The notes: generated by a model from the letters alone, not told the origin. Counted from the stretch's first letter, positions 1 to 13,064 are shown. The stretch is DNA of 64,000 nt from Protea cynaroides (GCA_028583415.1 JAMYWD010000998.1:186001-250000), one strand, 5' to 3'. A program made the numbers and translations.

Positions 1-243
1 TTGTTATTTTCTTTCCATTTTTAGGTTTTCTACCCTAATTGTTATCTAGTGTTATCTTCTTTCCATTTTAAGGTTTTCAACCCTAATTATTATTTTATTT
101 CTATTTTTAGGGTTTTCTACCCTAATTGTTAACTTTTTCCATTTTAGGGTTTTCTACCCTAATTGTTATTTCCTTCCCATTTTAGGGTTTTCAACCCTAA
201 AATTTTCCCTTCCATTTTTTTAGGTTTTCTACCCTAATTGTGA
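1..243 (-). repeat. Telo-box hairpin minisatellite (partial array)
   Basis: About six units of 33-38 bp, each with CCCTAA or AACCCTAA and its inverted partner TTAGGG. It is the minus-strand counterpart of the arrays at 16158-16975 and 30139-30952 and sits at the same LTR position. The array runs off the window. Confidence 0.85.
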
Positions 244-1544
244 CAATAAGCATTTAATATAGCATGTGAGCAAGTGTAGCGCATAAATATGGCAATAAAC
301 ATGTGTATCATTCCAATCATGGCAATGTGATTATTTCAATTATGGCAATGTGATCATTCCAACTATGGCAGTGTATGCATACGAGCATCCGAACATAGCA
401 TAGCATCAAATATGGCATGTGAGAAACAACCAAAGCATATGAGAATCAATCAAAACATGATGGAACACGCAAGCAAGATGACAGCTTTGTCGCTGGACCA
501 AAATGGGCACATAGGGCACTGTACTTACTCAAAAAATTCTTAAAATATATCCCTGGAAAGAAGACTCAGAGGCCAACATTTTGTCTCAAGGAAGCTATTC
601 CTAAAAGAGACCATAGGCAGGTCGAAAACATTCCCCAAGTACAGGCAAATACACCGGTCAGGTCTGTTCCAGATTTTTGACCAGTTGCACCATAAATTCC
701 AAAATAAAATTCTATTCTTAATGAAAATTAAATACAGACATATGTCTATGTAGATAACTATCTGATCTAAAATTTCATTAAGAAAAACAAGTTAAAACAG
801 TATATTTTCTTTGTGAAAATGACTCTTTTCAATCATGCAAATCAGCACATCATGACAGATCTGAAATCAAAGCTTTATGCACTTAAAAATTGATATCAAT
901 TCAACAAAAAAATGGAAAAAATATGAAACCAGTGCCATTTTTTAGAAGACTTTCATGTCTAAAAAGTTCATGTTAAGTGGATTTTCTGATTATGGCCATA
1001 AAGTCTTTGTCTAGAGACTTTCCGATGGAGGATTGCATTACATCCGAGAAAAATAGCAATGTCAAAGACAAATTGTTTGATATATTTCCCCAATTCCAAA
1101 TGGAACGAAATTTTTAGGGTAGTCTTCTATCATATCAGAGAGACCCCATAAAACTTTGGGCTTCATAATCTTAGAGAAAATACATAGGATGTACGTCCTA
1201 AGTTTGAACCCTAAATCTGGAATTTTCAGATCAGAAAATCACTTTATGAAATTTACAAAAAACATCAAACATCATTGTATATCAATCAAAAATTCATCAT
1301 TGAATAGCTTAGACAAATTATCATTCATGAAAAAATGTTAGACATAGGCATCCTAACATTAACAAGCATGTAATAGAGCATTCATGATTGAGATTTCATG
1401 AAAATTAGCCTTTTTCAAGCAAAATTGGCATTCGGGCATTATAACGACCTCTAAATTTGTGTAGAGTACTAACCTTGGGCTCAAATCGAGCTAAACCGTT
1501 GATGAAGGGTGATTGGGGGTTGTATCAATCCCCTTTGAATGTGA

Positions 1545-2340
1545 ATCCTCCTTTTTCTCTCTCTTCCTCGCTTCTTTCCCTCTCTCTCTTCCCTCTTTCT
1601 TCCTTCTTTCTCTTTCTCTCTCCTTCTTCTTCCTCTCTCACGTTTTCTCTCTCTCACTCACCTTTCTCTCTCTCACCCACGTTTCCCTCTCTCTCGGCTC
1701 CGGAAAAAAGGATCCTCCTCTTGCCTATTTATAATTTTTCACTCATTTTCTAAAAGATCCTTTTTTTCTAAAAAAAATATTTTTTTTTCCTTTTTCTTTT
1801 CCTTCCTTTTTCTTTCCTTCCTTCTCCTCCTTCCTCTTTCACGTTTTCTTTCTAGAAAACGTGAAGGGGAATCTTTTCCCCTTTTTTTTTTCTTTTTTTT
1901 TTCCTTTTATTCCTCTCTCTTCCCTTTTCTTCTCAAAACCCTTGGCTTCTCTCAAAACCCTAAATCCCCTTCCTTTTCTCTCTCTCCCTTCTTTCCTTTT
2001 TTTTCTCCAAAAACTTTTGGATTATCTCAAAACCCTAAATCCCCTCTCTTCCACGTTTTTTCTCTCTCCCCTCTTTCCTTTTTTTTCCTCAAAATCTTTT
2101 GGATTATCCCAAAACCCAAATCCCCCTTCCTTCCACGTTTTCTCTCCCCCTTTCCCCCCTTTTTTTCTCAAAATCTTTGGATTATCTCCAAACCCGAAAT
2201 CCCCATTCTCTTCCACGCTTTTTCTCTCCCCCTCTTTCCCTTTTTTCTCAAAATCTTTTGGATTATCTCCACAATTGAAATCCCCATTCTTTTCCACGCT
2301 TTTTTCTCTCCCCTCTCCCTTCCTCCTCAAAAATCTTTTG
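1545..2340 (-). repeat. Pyrimidine-rich tract with ~80-90 bp tandem units
   Basis: The plus strand is almost all C/T. From about 1925 the units repeat four to five times, each with a 'ttttggattatctc' core followed by 'ccacg' and a CT run. On the sense (minus) strand this is the purine-rich leader-like part of the LTR, matching 14059-14745 in copy A2. Long open frames here are low-complexity artefacts. Confidence 0.8.
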
Positions 2341-2410
2341 GATTATGATTTACTACATATATATTATATATATTACACATATATATTTAATAACATACAT
2401 ACACATACAT

Positions 2411-2524
<114 letters not shown>

Positions 2525-3507
2525 AATTGATATATAGGTGAACTGATTGAATGGGCCGACTTAGGTTGACAACCGATTTTGATGTTGGATCGAGTTGACT
2601 TGGACCGATTGGAATTCCCCGGGTTTCTTCTCCTTGTCATTTCACGGGTCATTCCCGCCGTTATCCCGCATGGAATTTTTCCGATGGCCTCTATTCCAAA
2701 TTTTTTACGCTCATTTTGTAGAACATAAAAAATGAGAAATATAGGAACTTGAACCACCTCATTTGGAAGTAAATGGTCAACTTATGAATTTTTGAAGTTT
2801 AAACTGACCAATTACCGATAATTTGGCTGGACCATTCTCGCATGAGATCCTTCGAGACTTCTACCGGAAATATTTTACGTCCACTTTGTAGAGCACTAAA
2901 AATGGAACATAATGAGACTGAATCACCTCGAATCCGATGTGTAGAACGGAAAAGATATCGCCCGTTTCTGGGTGTTATTTTTTTGGATGGGGGGGGGGGG
3001 CGGCCGGGGCTTTCCCCCCGATTTTTTACGCCCACTTTTAACTTCTATGAGATCATTTTGCATGCAAGTTTGCATGGGACCCACCCGCGACTTCTACCCG
3101 GGATTTTTTACGTCCACTTTGTAGAACATCATGAATGAAGAATAATGGTCTTGGAATCATCTCGAATCCGGCGTCGATGATCAAGATATGATGATTTGAA
3201 ATTCAAGCAATCCAACTTAGGATAATTTGCATGAAGGCCCCCGGGATTATTATTTTATAATAATTTCGTAAACCTCCCTTATATGTAGCATCCGACTAAA
3301 ATGATCATATCTTCCTCATTTGATATCGAATTGAGCAATTCTGGTCTCGCTTCAAGATAATTCTATGACCTATGCATCCATGCAGATAATAGCCCATGAC
3401 CCTCCGTGGGGATGGAAACTGGAGAATCACAAATCTTTGGGTTAAAGGTCCGAAACCCGCCATATTGGTTCACTTATGCCGAGGGTGGCAAAAATGGGGT
3501 GCTTACA

Positions 3508-5365
3508 GTATGAAGGCACCATCAGGATCGAACAGCAATACCCCAGCCCCATATCCTCGATGGTTTACCGCGCCGTCAAAGAACATCACCCAAGTGTCAT
3601 CTCCCAGTTTTTCCTGAACAGTGGAGACTTCTTCACCAGGAAATACGTCCTTTAATTGTTTAAGATTTCCTTCAATTGGGAGAGATGACAAATGCTCAGT
3701 GATCACACTTCCCTTGATAGACTTTTGGTTCACGTAGGTAATATCAAACTCCAAAAGCAGCAACAACCATCGTGCCATTCTCACTGTCAAGGCTGGCTTC
3801 TCGAAAAGGTACTTGATCGGGTCCATGTGAGAGATGAGGACAATAGGATATGAGAGCATGTAATGTCTCAATCTCCTCATTACCCAAACCAAACCGTGCA
3901 TGTTTTCTCCAAATGAGTATAGTTAACCTCATAGCCCGTGAATTTCTTGCTCAGATAATACACAGCCCTCTCAATACGTCCATCTTCGTCATGCTGGGCA
4001 ATCATGGATCCCATTGACTCTTCCAAGATAGAAAAATAAACAGAAATGGTCTCCTAGGGGTTGGCGGGACCAAAACTGGAAAATTAGTCAGATATTCCTT
4101 GATCCTATCGAAAGCCAACTGGCACTGGGGATTCCATGTTTTTGGCTCATCCTTCTTTAATAGCTTGAAAATAGGTATTGCACTCTTCCTAGGAATCCTC
4201 TGATCTCCTTTTCTATTTGTGGAGGAGGCATTTCAGATATAGCTTTGATCTTGGCTGGGTCAATCTCTATACCCCTCTCACTCACCAAGAAGCCCAACAT
4301 TTTTCCAGCAGTTACTCCAAAAGCACACTTCTGTGGGTTCTATCATTTAATCCATTCAAAGAATGTCCTCAATGCTGTGAAGTGATCATCCTTGGTAATT
4401 GACTTCACAATCCTATCATCTACATATACTTCAACCTCCTTATGGATCAAGTCATGGAGGACAGTAGTAGTCATTCTTTGGTAAGTGGCCCCAGCATTCT
4501 TAAGCCCAAATGGCATTACTGTATAACAATAAGTACCCCAATCTGTAGTGAATGAAGTCTTCTCTTTATCCTCTGATGCCATCTTTATCTGATTGTATCC
4601 TGAAAAGCCATCCATGAAAGATAACAGTGCATGTCCAGCTGTATTGTTGACCAATATGTCAATCTTGGGTAGTGGAAAGTCATCCTTAGGGCTTACTTTG
4701 TTCAGATTCCTATTATCCACACATACCCTTAATTTACCATCTTTCTTTGAGACAATGACGATATTGGCCAACTACTCGGGGTAATGGACTACTTCAAGAA
4801 AACCGGCATCAAGTTGCTTCTAGATATCCTCCTTGACCTTCAAAGCTCACTTTGGCCTCAATCTCCTCAACTTTTGTTTGTGGGACTTTGAACCAGGCAT
4901 CAAGGGAATCTTATGTTGGACCACCTCAGGGTCTATTCCAGGCATATCCTCATAAGACCAGGCAAAGACTTCTTGAAATTCTTTGAATAACTCCACCATA
5001 TTAGTTGTTTCTTCCTCAGTTAAAGTTACACCAACTTTGATCTCACGGGGCTCTTTAGTTGAGCCCAAATTGACCATTTTGAAATCCTCTTCGACTGGTT
5101 GGGCCTTCATTTCCTTTGAAGCCTTGATAGATCGCATTAACTTAGGAGAAGGTTCATCATTTTCATCATTATCCGAGTCAGAGTTAGTGTAATCGACAGG
5201 AATGGAAGAAGAAGAAGACACAGTATAATCAAAAGTGAAATTTTCATTGCTAATAGAAGAGGTATCTACAGGATAAGAGGTCCCAAGCGGGATAGAATCA
5301 ACACTAGAAAAGATTTGCATTTTATCTAAACTTGTACTAAGCACAGACACAGCCAAATTGTTCAA
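3508..5365 (-). pseudogene. Ogre-like pol: RT, RNase H and truncated archaeal-type RNase H
   Basis: A linker rich in Ser, Asp and Glu (5365 to about 5100) leads into the segment containing FQEVFAWSYEDMPGIDP, normal just before Ty3/gypsy RT. The RT palm (about 4771-4343) shows SKKDGKLRVCVDNRNLN, DGFSGYNQIKM, MPFGLKNAGATYQR and the catalytic YVDD box. Downstream, interrupted pieces (about 4340-3905) recall the RT connection, then RNase H with RRLRHYM, ISHMDPIKYLF and HLSSLP (3901-3600). The second RNase H begins WVMFFDGAVNHRGYGAGV (about 3590-3530) and stops at the A1 LTR after DPDGAFIL. Several in-frame stops and frameshifts separate these parts. YVDD followed by VKS and the second RNase H place it in Tat/Ogre rather than Athila or the chromoviruses. 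Confidence 0.88.
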
Positions 5366-5848
5366 AATACATGACTCATTGAAAAAGATAAAATGGTCTA
5401 CACAACTCCAATTAGGGATAACCCCATCAAAAGGATGAATAAACTAGTGTGGACCCAAATCCTCGTTCTTGCTTTCCTCGATGATGGCCAAGACTCCCTC
5501 GTCGTCGAACAAGCTGTCGACATCCGTGAACTCTGATCCCGTCTTTGCCGTATAACTTTGCTTTTGAATCTTCATCAGCTCCAGCTCTACCCAGTCAATA
5601 TCACAGTCAAAGAAGATCTCAAAGCCAGAAACTCACCATTGAAGGTGCACGTCATACCATGGCTCAAGGAAGCCATAGAATCGAAAGTCTGACCCTTCCT
5701 TGACGAAGTGTCCATTAAGAGTTGTAGAAGGTGAGATCTCTTCTTCACTATGAATCCCATCAAAGTGGAGGCTATGGATCTCTTGGTCCGACCATTGTTG
5801 CTACCATGTCCTATTGCCGCTGCTGCCTTTTCTTGGAAAGACTAAAAA

Positions 5849-6753
5849 CTACCTATTATTCTTGTACTTTCCTTTTTCGAGCCTCAAAAAATGTTCATCG
5901 GCTCTCCTCCGCTTCTGATTGATCAAGGCCAGGTCTTCCTTGGAAGGAACATACCCCTGTTCAAATCTGTTCTCATTTATCATTAGAGAAAGCACATTGA
6001 TGTCACCTTGTTGATGTAAACCTAGACCCATTCCCGGGAAAAAAGACATGTTAAGCAATGAATTAAATATAAAATTTTAATTCTTACCTGAGGGTTCGGA
6101 TTGTGTTGTTGCCAGGATTGAACTAATCTGGAACCCACTCAGTTGCACCCCTATACTGTCCTCTAAACTGCTGTCTCCCACTGCCAGGGCATTAACCATA
6201 TCAGAATCGGCATACACGGTCAGCACCACCCCTTTATATTGAAATCTGACCTTCTGATGCAAGGACGATGTGAGGACTCCTTCTTTGTGGATCTAGGGCC
6301 CCCCCAAAAGTAAATTGAAGGAAGCCGGTATGTCCACCACATGAAGCTCGACGTCAAACATAGCAAGACCTACCTTAATATGCGCATTAAGTACTCCATT
6401 GATGGTCCTCCTGGTACAGTCATAAGTCTTAACATAGTGTGTGGAAAGCCTGAGCTCGGCCTCATTGAACCCAAGATGCTTGAAAGTGCTCTGAGGGAAG
6501 ACATTCAATGCTAAACCTTCATTTACAAACACTCTTGGAATCATGTGATCCCTGAGACCGATGGTGATATAAATAGCCTTACATCAGTGAGATCGGTGTC
6601 GCCATACATCAAGGAGTTAATAGCATGAGATCCCCCAACCATGTTTGCTAGATCAGTACAATTAGTGGAGACTAGAACTTGGATGCTGGCTAATGATTTC
6701 AGAACTGCATCCCTTTGTGCTTTGGATGCCATGAGTAACCCCCAAATTGACAT
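5849..6753 (-). pseudogene. Ogre-like aspartic protease region and protease-RT linker
   Basis: The core VFVNEGLALNVFPQST (about 6540-6490) aligns with the plant Tat protease pattern in which the catalytic Asp is followed by Asn/Ser-Gly-Ser-Ala. Here the expected Asp position reads Asn-Glu-Gly, so the active site looks lost. VELHVVDIPASFNLLLGGP (about 6350-6293) is the conserved C-terminal part of this protease. A frame change at about 6292 and stops follow. The next block has PGMGLGLHQQG (about 6030), a motif common between protease and RT in this lineage. At 6090-6083 the minus strand reads CAG|GTAAGAA just before a stop. Ogre elements are known to have an intron near here, but no good acceptor could be assigned. 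Confidence 0.75.
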
Positions 6754-6791
6754 ATAGCCTGTGTCTTTTCCAACTGCTTCAAAATAGGGTT

Positions 6792-8568
6792 CTAGGGCTC
6801 GGGGGCAGTACCTTGCTCTTTCCCCTTGTCTCTCACCAACTGTTTCGGATTATCAACTGTCAGGTTTACAGGTTTGAAGGTCTTTCCACTCCAAGTTTCT
6901 GCTATAGGCTTGTTAACATACCCAGGGATGTAAATCTCCAGGTTACTAAAATCTTGGGTCGCCTGGGCTACCTCCATCTCATCCTCAATGTATATGAAGA
7001 AAGGGGTTCCCTTCTCAACCCTTGCTATAGAATGCTTTGTTTGTTGAGGGAAGACCACCTCTAGATCATACTCTGGTTCTTGTTTGATAGCAACAACCTC
7101 AGATGATCCCTCATACTTGTTCTGGTCCTTCCAACTGTAAACAGGTGAAACTAAAGACGCGCCATATTCATCAGAACCCTCAGGATGTGAAGAACTGTAA
7201 CGACCATCCTCTTCCTCTTCTATGAAGTTGACATAGTGGTTAAGGAGAGGATTTTTTGTTGTAGATGCTGGTCGGTTCTGAATGGCAAAAGTTTCGGCCT
7301 CCAGTTCATCTTGAGTCGCTTCCTTTAAGGCGAAGCAGAACTCTGTGCCATGTCCAGCCTGGTTGTAGAACTTGCATAATCTATCCTGCCTAAAACTTGT
7401 TGGGAGAGGATTCGGTAGTACCATCGGTCCAGGGGGCTTTAACTGGCCAGCCTTCATCAATTTATCCATGATCAATTCTCTTGGTAAACCCAGCTCTGTA
7501 TATTGTCTGCTTGCTCTCTAATTCCTATGAGGATACGGAGCTTCAATCAATAACGGGGCTGAAGAGGCTGCTTCCACGCTCTTGGCCTGGGAAAAATAAT
7601 TTGTACTAGACACTTTGGAATAATTATTTCTTCTGCTTGAGCTGCCCTCAGATATTACCTTATCGCCTTTATGCGGGAGATCCCCGTGGATGATCGCATC
7701 CTTAATCTATTGTCCAGGGACGATTAAGGTCTGGAATGTGGTGATGCCTTGTCCAAAGATAAAAGTTTTATATGGGTTAACCAACCCTCTCATCATCATG
7801 GTGACTTCCTCTCTCTTAGAAGGTTTTCCAGATTTGCGCAGCAATGGCCTTGAATCTGGCCAAGTAAACAGTGAATCCTTCTCCGGGCAACTTTATGACT
7901 GTTTGTAACTGCCTTCTGTGCGTTTCTACTTCAGTGTTATAAGAATAATGTTCCACAAAAGCAGTTGTAATGTCTACTCAGGACATGATTTGGGAGGGTT
8001 TCAAGTGTAAGAACCATTTGTGAGCCCCACCAGATAGAGAGAACTGAAACGCTGGGCCCAATTTCTCATCTGAGAACTCGCTCCCTATCCTCAGGATGCC
8101 AGTAAATGACCAAATATGGGTGGTGGGGCAGCCCAATCCATCAAATTTCTCTAGAGGCCATTTGAACTTATTTAGCAGCTTGGCCTCTGGGAAGTAATTC
8201 ACTTGTTCAGCATCTATAATCTGATCTTCCATTCCTTTCATTCCTCTAAGCAAATGCTCTACATTGTGCAACCGACTCATGATAGCTAAACCGGCCAACA
8301 GTTTATCCACCTCTGATAGCTTACTAGAGGAAGGTTCTTGTATCGCTATCAGGGGCGGAGGAGATGCATTCTTGGGGGTGGTGGGACCATTGCCTCTCTC
8401 AGGTGAGGCTACCGCGTTGGAGACTGATTGTGGCCCAATATTCATATTTTGCTTGACCAATCCAACCATGGCATGAACTGTTTGCTCCAAACTGGTAAGT
8501 CTAGTGGTCAAAATAGTGATTGGATCCTCTAGGGGCTCATGACGATCTTCTATTTCATGATCTTTCAT
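6792..8568 (-). pseudogene. Ogre-like gag, broken
   Basis: The likely start is the Met at 8568 (MKDHEIEDRHEPLEDPITI), followed by a coiled-coil-like stretch with TSLEQTVHAMVGLV. The capsid-like core contains KFDGLGCPTTHI, FQFSLSGGAHKWFLHL and, after an in-frame TGA at about 7975 where a Trp codon is expected, DITTAFVEHYSYNTEVE. A degenerate zinc knuckle CKFYNQAGHGTEFC (about 7370) lacks the second Cys, which is Tyr. The 3' part (7475-6792) is acidic and low in recognisable motifs. The function by family is structural Gag. Multiple stops make it non-functional. Confidence 0.75.
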
Positions 8569-9526
8569 TTCCTCTGTCAGACTAACCAGCTCTCTAGGAT
8601 ATCCTTGGGTTGATTGAAGACTGGGGACTCTATGTAGTCTCCTAGAGGTGGGATCCCTTACCCAACTGAATGTTATGTTTCAACTCTCCTGAAGGTGACT
8701 CGAAATATGGAACAGGAGAACAAAGGTCAGACTCTAACAGATAGGGAGAACCAAGAATAATGAACATGCATGCATCAAAGCTGACTCAATCGGACAAAGT
8801 TAGTTCCTGTGTAAGAACTCCATTAGGTTAATCCTCGCCAATTCTAGTGATTCAGATTGATTCTTTGGTTAGTTTTCAGCAAGAGGGTATCTGTGAAACA
8901 GACTATACCTCTGGCTGAAACTCCAGCCAAATGAATACATCGGAATCATTGGATTTGGGGAGGATTTACCATCTGAAAGGATGCTCACAGGATATCAAAG
9001 AATTTCGATTCAATCCTGAAAAAATAAGTGATTGCTTTACCAGTGACCACCAGCGTTGAGCGAGGTGAAACTGGATAAAGACAATACTTAGGTGTTCAGG
9101 GATGAATCAAGTATACAAGTGTTAGTAATGTGATAATGGGACACGACAAGGCTACCTTGACAAGGATAAGAATGCCTATCACCGTATGCACGATGAGTCA
9201 AAGACACCTACATCCCTTTATATACCCACATAGCTACGGGTATACGCCAAGGTTGTAGATTTACCTGGCGGGTCATCCAATATGCACTGGAGCCCGTTTC
9301 AGCTAACCACAAGGTTTGTAACAATAGTAACCAATATCTCAAGAACCATGGTATCACTATACCATAAAAATAGTCAGTGAAGTATATACATTACACCTAA
9401 TCATACAAGGCTACAAGCAAGGGTCTTCACTACTTCTAAACCTAACTACTACCTAAAGCCCCAAAATGTAAGTTTATACATAAAGTAAAAAGGGATAGGG
9501 ATTTACAATCAGGAGTTTGGCATGAA
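8569..9526 (-). other. Untranslated leader of copy B
   Basis: Lies between the primer site and the gag start. No coding frame or repeat recognised. Confidence 0.6.
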
Positions 9527-9544
9527 TCCCCAATGGAGTCGCCA
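9527..9544 (-). other. Primer-binding site, tRNA-Arg type
   Basis: The minus strand reads TGGCGACTCCATTGGGGA directly after the LTR end TCCTCACA. It is complementary to the 3' end of plant tRNA-Arg(ACG) apart from one base, the primer type reported for Ogre elements. Confidence 0.85.
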
Positions 9545-10117
9545 CTGTGAGGACCAGGAATTTTTTGAAAATGGAAATTATCCTCAAATTTTACATTTAA
9601 TTAAGATGTTCAAATTTTCTACACTCAATTACACAAAAAGAGATCGAAAGACTTTTGCCTTGAGATCTCATTCACTCATGCCAGTGGAGGATAAGAAACT
9701 GGAGTCGCCACCTAGATAAGGTCTAGGACCTGGAATGATGTCCCTCAATAGAGGAACTCTAATGACTCGCGTAAATAGAATGGTTGACTTGTCTCACCAA
9801 AGGCGGGTAAGAGCCAAATTACGAGTTGGGAACGTGTTAGGCACCCAACTCGCCCGGTTGAACCGGTCTCCCTAAATCCTATCCTTTCCTATAATTTATG
9901 AACGCTTGGGGCTATCTAATTAAACTACAAGATACATGGGGAAATCCTAATTTGGTCTCTAATTCTTTACTAATTACGCATGGCATAAGTTAAAATTAAA
10001 CAAATTAAACAAGATAATAATCACAAAATGAATTAAAGAATTTAATGAACGACCTAATCATTCATCTAAAAAAAATGATATACAACATATGACCGAGGTC
10101 TGGGAAAATCCCAGACA

Positions 10118-10161
10118 GCCTACGTATCCCTGTGTGGTGGGAATCAGGCCAAACGTAGTTC
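10118..10161 (-). other. Double-stem module GAACTACG...ATACGTAGGC (copy B, no. 1)
   Basis: On the minus strand the outer stem CTACGT/ACGTAG encloses an inner stem TCCC/GGGA. See the finding on this module. Confidence 0.7.
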
Positions 10162-10412
10162 GGGCAGGTGTGTACGTACCAGGTGTGTGCAAGAGAAGGG
10201 ACGCTCCCAAAATATTGGAACGCATCCCAAGCGATGGATGCTCCCATAATCATGGAACACATCCGATGGTGAGAGATGTCCCCACAACAGTGGGACCCAT
10301 CTCAATCTAGAGGTATTTCCTATCATAAGGAAATCCCCTCGCCGAAGTAATCCCATAATATATGGAACTTACCTCAATTTGACTGAGCGTGGAGCGACCA
10401 AACTCCCCCGTA

Positions 10413-10466
10413 GCCTACGTATCCCTTGAGACATCTGTCTCTCCAGAATCAGGTCAAACATAGTTC
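10413..10466 (-). other. Double-stem module (copy B, no. 2)
   Basis: On the minus strand GAACTATG pairs with ATACGTAG (one G-T wobble), with inner stem GAGAC/GTCTC. Confidence 0.65.
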
Positions 10467-11858
10467 CCATGGTTTGACGAGCCTTGGACACGCATGGCAA
10501 CACTTAGGAAAGGCCAAATGCCTCAGCTCCCCATACACGGGGGTACACTAAATCTCACTCACATCCCACATTCTGGATACCCAGATGGACCGTCCGTCGG
10601 GCCACCAATCCTATGCATGCATCTACCCAATCACACATTTTTCATTAATATACATTTTTGATAAAATGATTTCCCACACTCTTGGATCCAATCCTAGGGT
10701 TGGGTGGGCTCATTCTAAATGAGTCCACTAGGGGTTGGACTCTTTGGAGTCCCCTAGCCAATCACATCATGGGAAGTGCATATCTTAACATGCATCCATT
10801 ACAGATTAAATGTTCAAAATGAGCAAAATGAGGATACATCCCTTGGGGAGGGATTCATGCATAGGATCAATCATTCACACATTCAAATCAGTTTAAACAT
10901 GTGCTCAAACATGTGTTCATTTAAGCAAGTTCAATGTCTACTAAGCTAGTAACATGAAGTATCAAGCAAACAGTACATGATTCCTAACATGGGATGCTCA
11001 TACATATCTCAAACATTAGTTCCATCATGAGCTTATGCACATAGCAAACATAATGTGATGGATCAATCCTAAACACATAACAAGTGAACTGACCAGAACA
11101 TCATGGGTTGGTGCAAATACTAGAGCCAAGGACAATGATCTACAGTAAAAAACAAAAAAACAAAAAGAAACTCCACACAAGAACCAGATTCTACTGAGAC
11201 TGACAATGAGAACAAAGGTTCCATAACAGATCCAATGAAGACACTAAAAGAGTAAAGACAGAATTAGTTGAACAAAATCCTAAGGAATCCAGCAACAAGG
11301 TCTAGAACATAAACTAATAAAACTAAAAGAATAACAAAAAACTAAAACATAAAACAGCAACTAATTAATAAAACTAAATAGCAAAACTAGAAAAGAAAGA
11401 AGACTAAACATAAAACATAAGAGTTTAACTAAGCAACTTCTTGGCTGAGTACAACTGAAATAAACACAGTACTGACTGAACTAGTAAAATAGCAAACAAA
11501 AGAGATTTCCTATGCGGAAAGATTATCCCCTTTTTATACCAAATTACATAACCTTTCTGGCCAACACTAAAAGAAAAGGTCCCCATGAACTAAACCAAAG
11601 TCTATAGAGGGGAATGAAATCAAACTTGATTTACTAATCCTAGGGGATTGCAAGAGATTGGCAAGGAGATCCTAAGAAATTTAGCAACCACAAAAAAATC
11701 AACATATGAAACAACAGGGCATTTTACGAAGATGGCAGAAGAACATATAAAAAAAATAAAACAAAGAAAGGAAATGGAACTCACCTAGATAAGAGCTGGT
11801 AGAATCCAATCGAAAACCAAGAAGGAGTTCCTTGAATCCCAAAAAAAGATGCTGAAAA

Positions 11859-11863
11859 GTCTG
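11859..11863. other. Target-site duplication GTCTG (left, Tekay)
   Basis: A perfect match to 42655-42659. It flanks the TG...CA termini of the Tekay element and proves the two LTR-B halves were once contiguous. Confidence 0.93.
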
Positions 11864-12718
11864 TGTAAGACCCGTGTCAATCTAACCCGGTCTTACCACC
11901 TTGAACCAGGTTTACCCGTCATGGTCGAGTCAAATGGACCAAGGGCGTGAAGGAAATCGAGATCCCAGGTATCAAATCAACCCAAAAACACTTAAAAGAG
12001 GGGAAGGGTCGCATACCCAGCTAAGCAGGGTCGGACCTCCCAAAATAGAAAGTCAGACCCTCAGTTTTGAAGGGAGGGTCAGACAGCTTAGAACCCTAGG
12101 GTCGACGGGATCATCGACCCTCGGTTACCGTAGGAAATAGAATTAGAAAATTTCCTAATTTTTTATTTAGGATTCTTTCCTAATCTCAAAGGGACTTATT
12201 TTAGGATGTTCCTACTCTTTTTAAAGGACGTCTCTAAGCCACTTTCACTCCTTTCACAACCCTAATTGAATTGAGAGAAAGAGAAGAGAAGGAAAAGAAG
12301 AAGAAGAGAAACAAGGAAGAGAATTAAGCCAAAGGAGAAGAGTTGCAGAGAAGGATTATTCTTCTCAGGTATGGATATTAATTCCATGAGTTTCTACAGT
12401 CCTTAGATTAGCTATTGATGAGAGTGTGATCTCGGAAAAACCCAAACTATCAACCCATGGTTAGGTTTTCATGGAAAACCATAGGAGAATGCACGAAAGT
12501 TATCTAGGTGGGTTATACATGGTTTCAGACCATGGAATGAATGTAGAATGGAAAGTAAGAGCAAGACATAGGATCCCATGCACGAAGAATGGACTAAAAG
12601 AGGAAATTGGACCAAAGTGCACCGAGGGTCGCACCGAGGGTCGATGACCATCCGACCCCAGGTGATCCTGACCATCGACCCTCAGTGTTCGGGAAGTTCA
12701 GAGTTAAGGGAGGGTCGC
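11864..12718 (+). mobile_element. Tekay 5' LTR, first part
   Basis: Starts TGTAAGACCC. It contains GAGGGTCG/CGACCCTC inverted words at 12004-12125 and 12620-12718, and a purine-rich A/G leader-like tract at 12265-12360. It is interrupted by copy A2 at 12718/12719 and continues at 32257. Confidence 0.92.
12714..12718. other. Target-site duplication GTCGC (left, copy A2)
   Basis: Identical to 32252-32256 and directly outside the element termini. Confidence 0.93.
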
Positions 12719-13064
12719 TGTAAGCACCCCATTTTTGCCACCCTCACCTTAAGTGAACCAATATGGCAGGTTTCTGACCTTTAACCCAAAGATTTGTGAT
12801 TCTCCACTGATCCCCACAGCAGGGTCATGGGCTATTATCTGCACGGATGCATAGATCATAGAATTATCTTCGAAATGAGACCAAAATTACTCAATTCCGA
12901 TATCAAATGAAGAAGATATGACCATTTTAGTCGGATGATACATATAAGGGAGGTTTCTGAAATTATTACAAATAATAATAATCCCAGGGGCCTTCATGCA
13001 AATTATCCTAAGTCGAACTGTTTGAATTTCAAATCATCATATCTTGATCATCTGACATCGGATT

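Larger units (their letters stand above)
3508..9545 (-). mobile_element. Ogre/Tat-like element, internal region (copy B), decayed
   Basis: Minus-strand order is primer site (9544-9527), leader, gag (8568 on), protease, reverse transcriptase, RNase H and the start of a second, archaeal-type RNase H, then the break at 3508. The dual RNase H and the tRNA-Arg type primer site are known features of the Ogre/Tat lineage. Integrase is missing from the window, either deleted or displaced to the left by the A1 insertion. Frames are broken by stops and shifts throughout, so the copy is dead. Confidence 0.85.
9546..11863 (-). mobile_element. Ogre-like LTR (copy B 5' LTR), distal part
   Basis: The LTR end TCCTCACA on the minus strand lies at 9553-9546. 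The sequence holds many short inverted repeats (for example GTCTGGGA/TCCCAGAC near 10098-10116 and CTCATT/AATGAG near 10709-10723), two GAACTACG...ATACGTAGG modules, and a set of ~45-bp hairpin units at about 10190-10370. The LTR resumes at 42655 after the Tekay insertion, giving about 4.37 kb in total. A splice-donor-like CTAGGTGAGT occurs on the minus strand near 11790. Confidence 0.8.

Noticed and set aside
6000..6087. Ogre-type intron from GTAAGAA (6087) to the nearest TCTAG
   Set aside because: The only close acceptor would remove the conserved PGMGLG block, so this pair is unlikely; a longer intron cannot be placed by eye.
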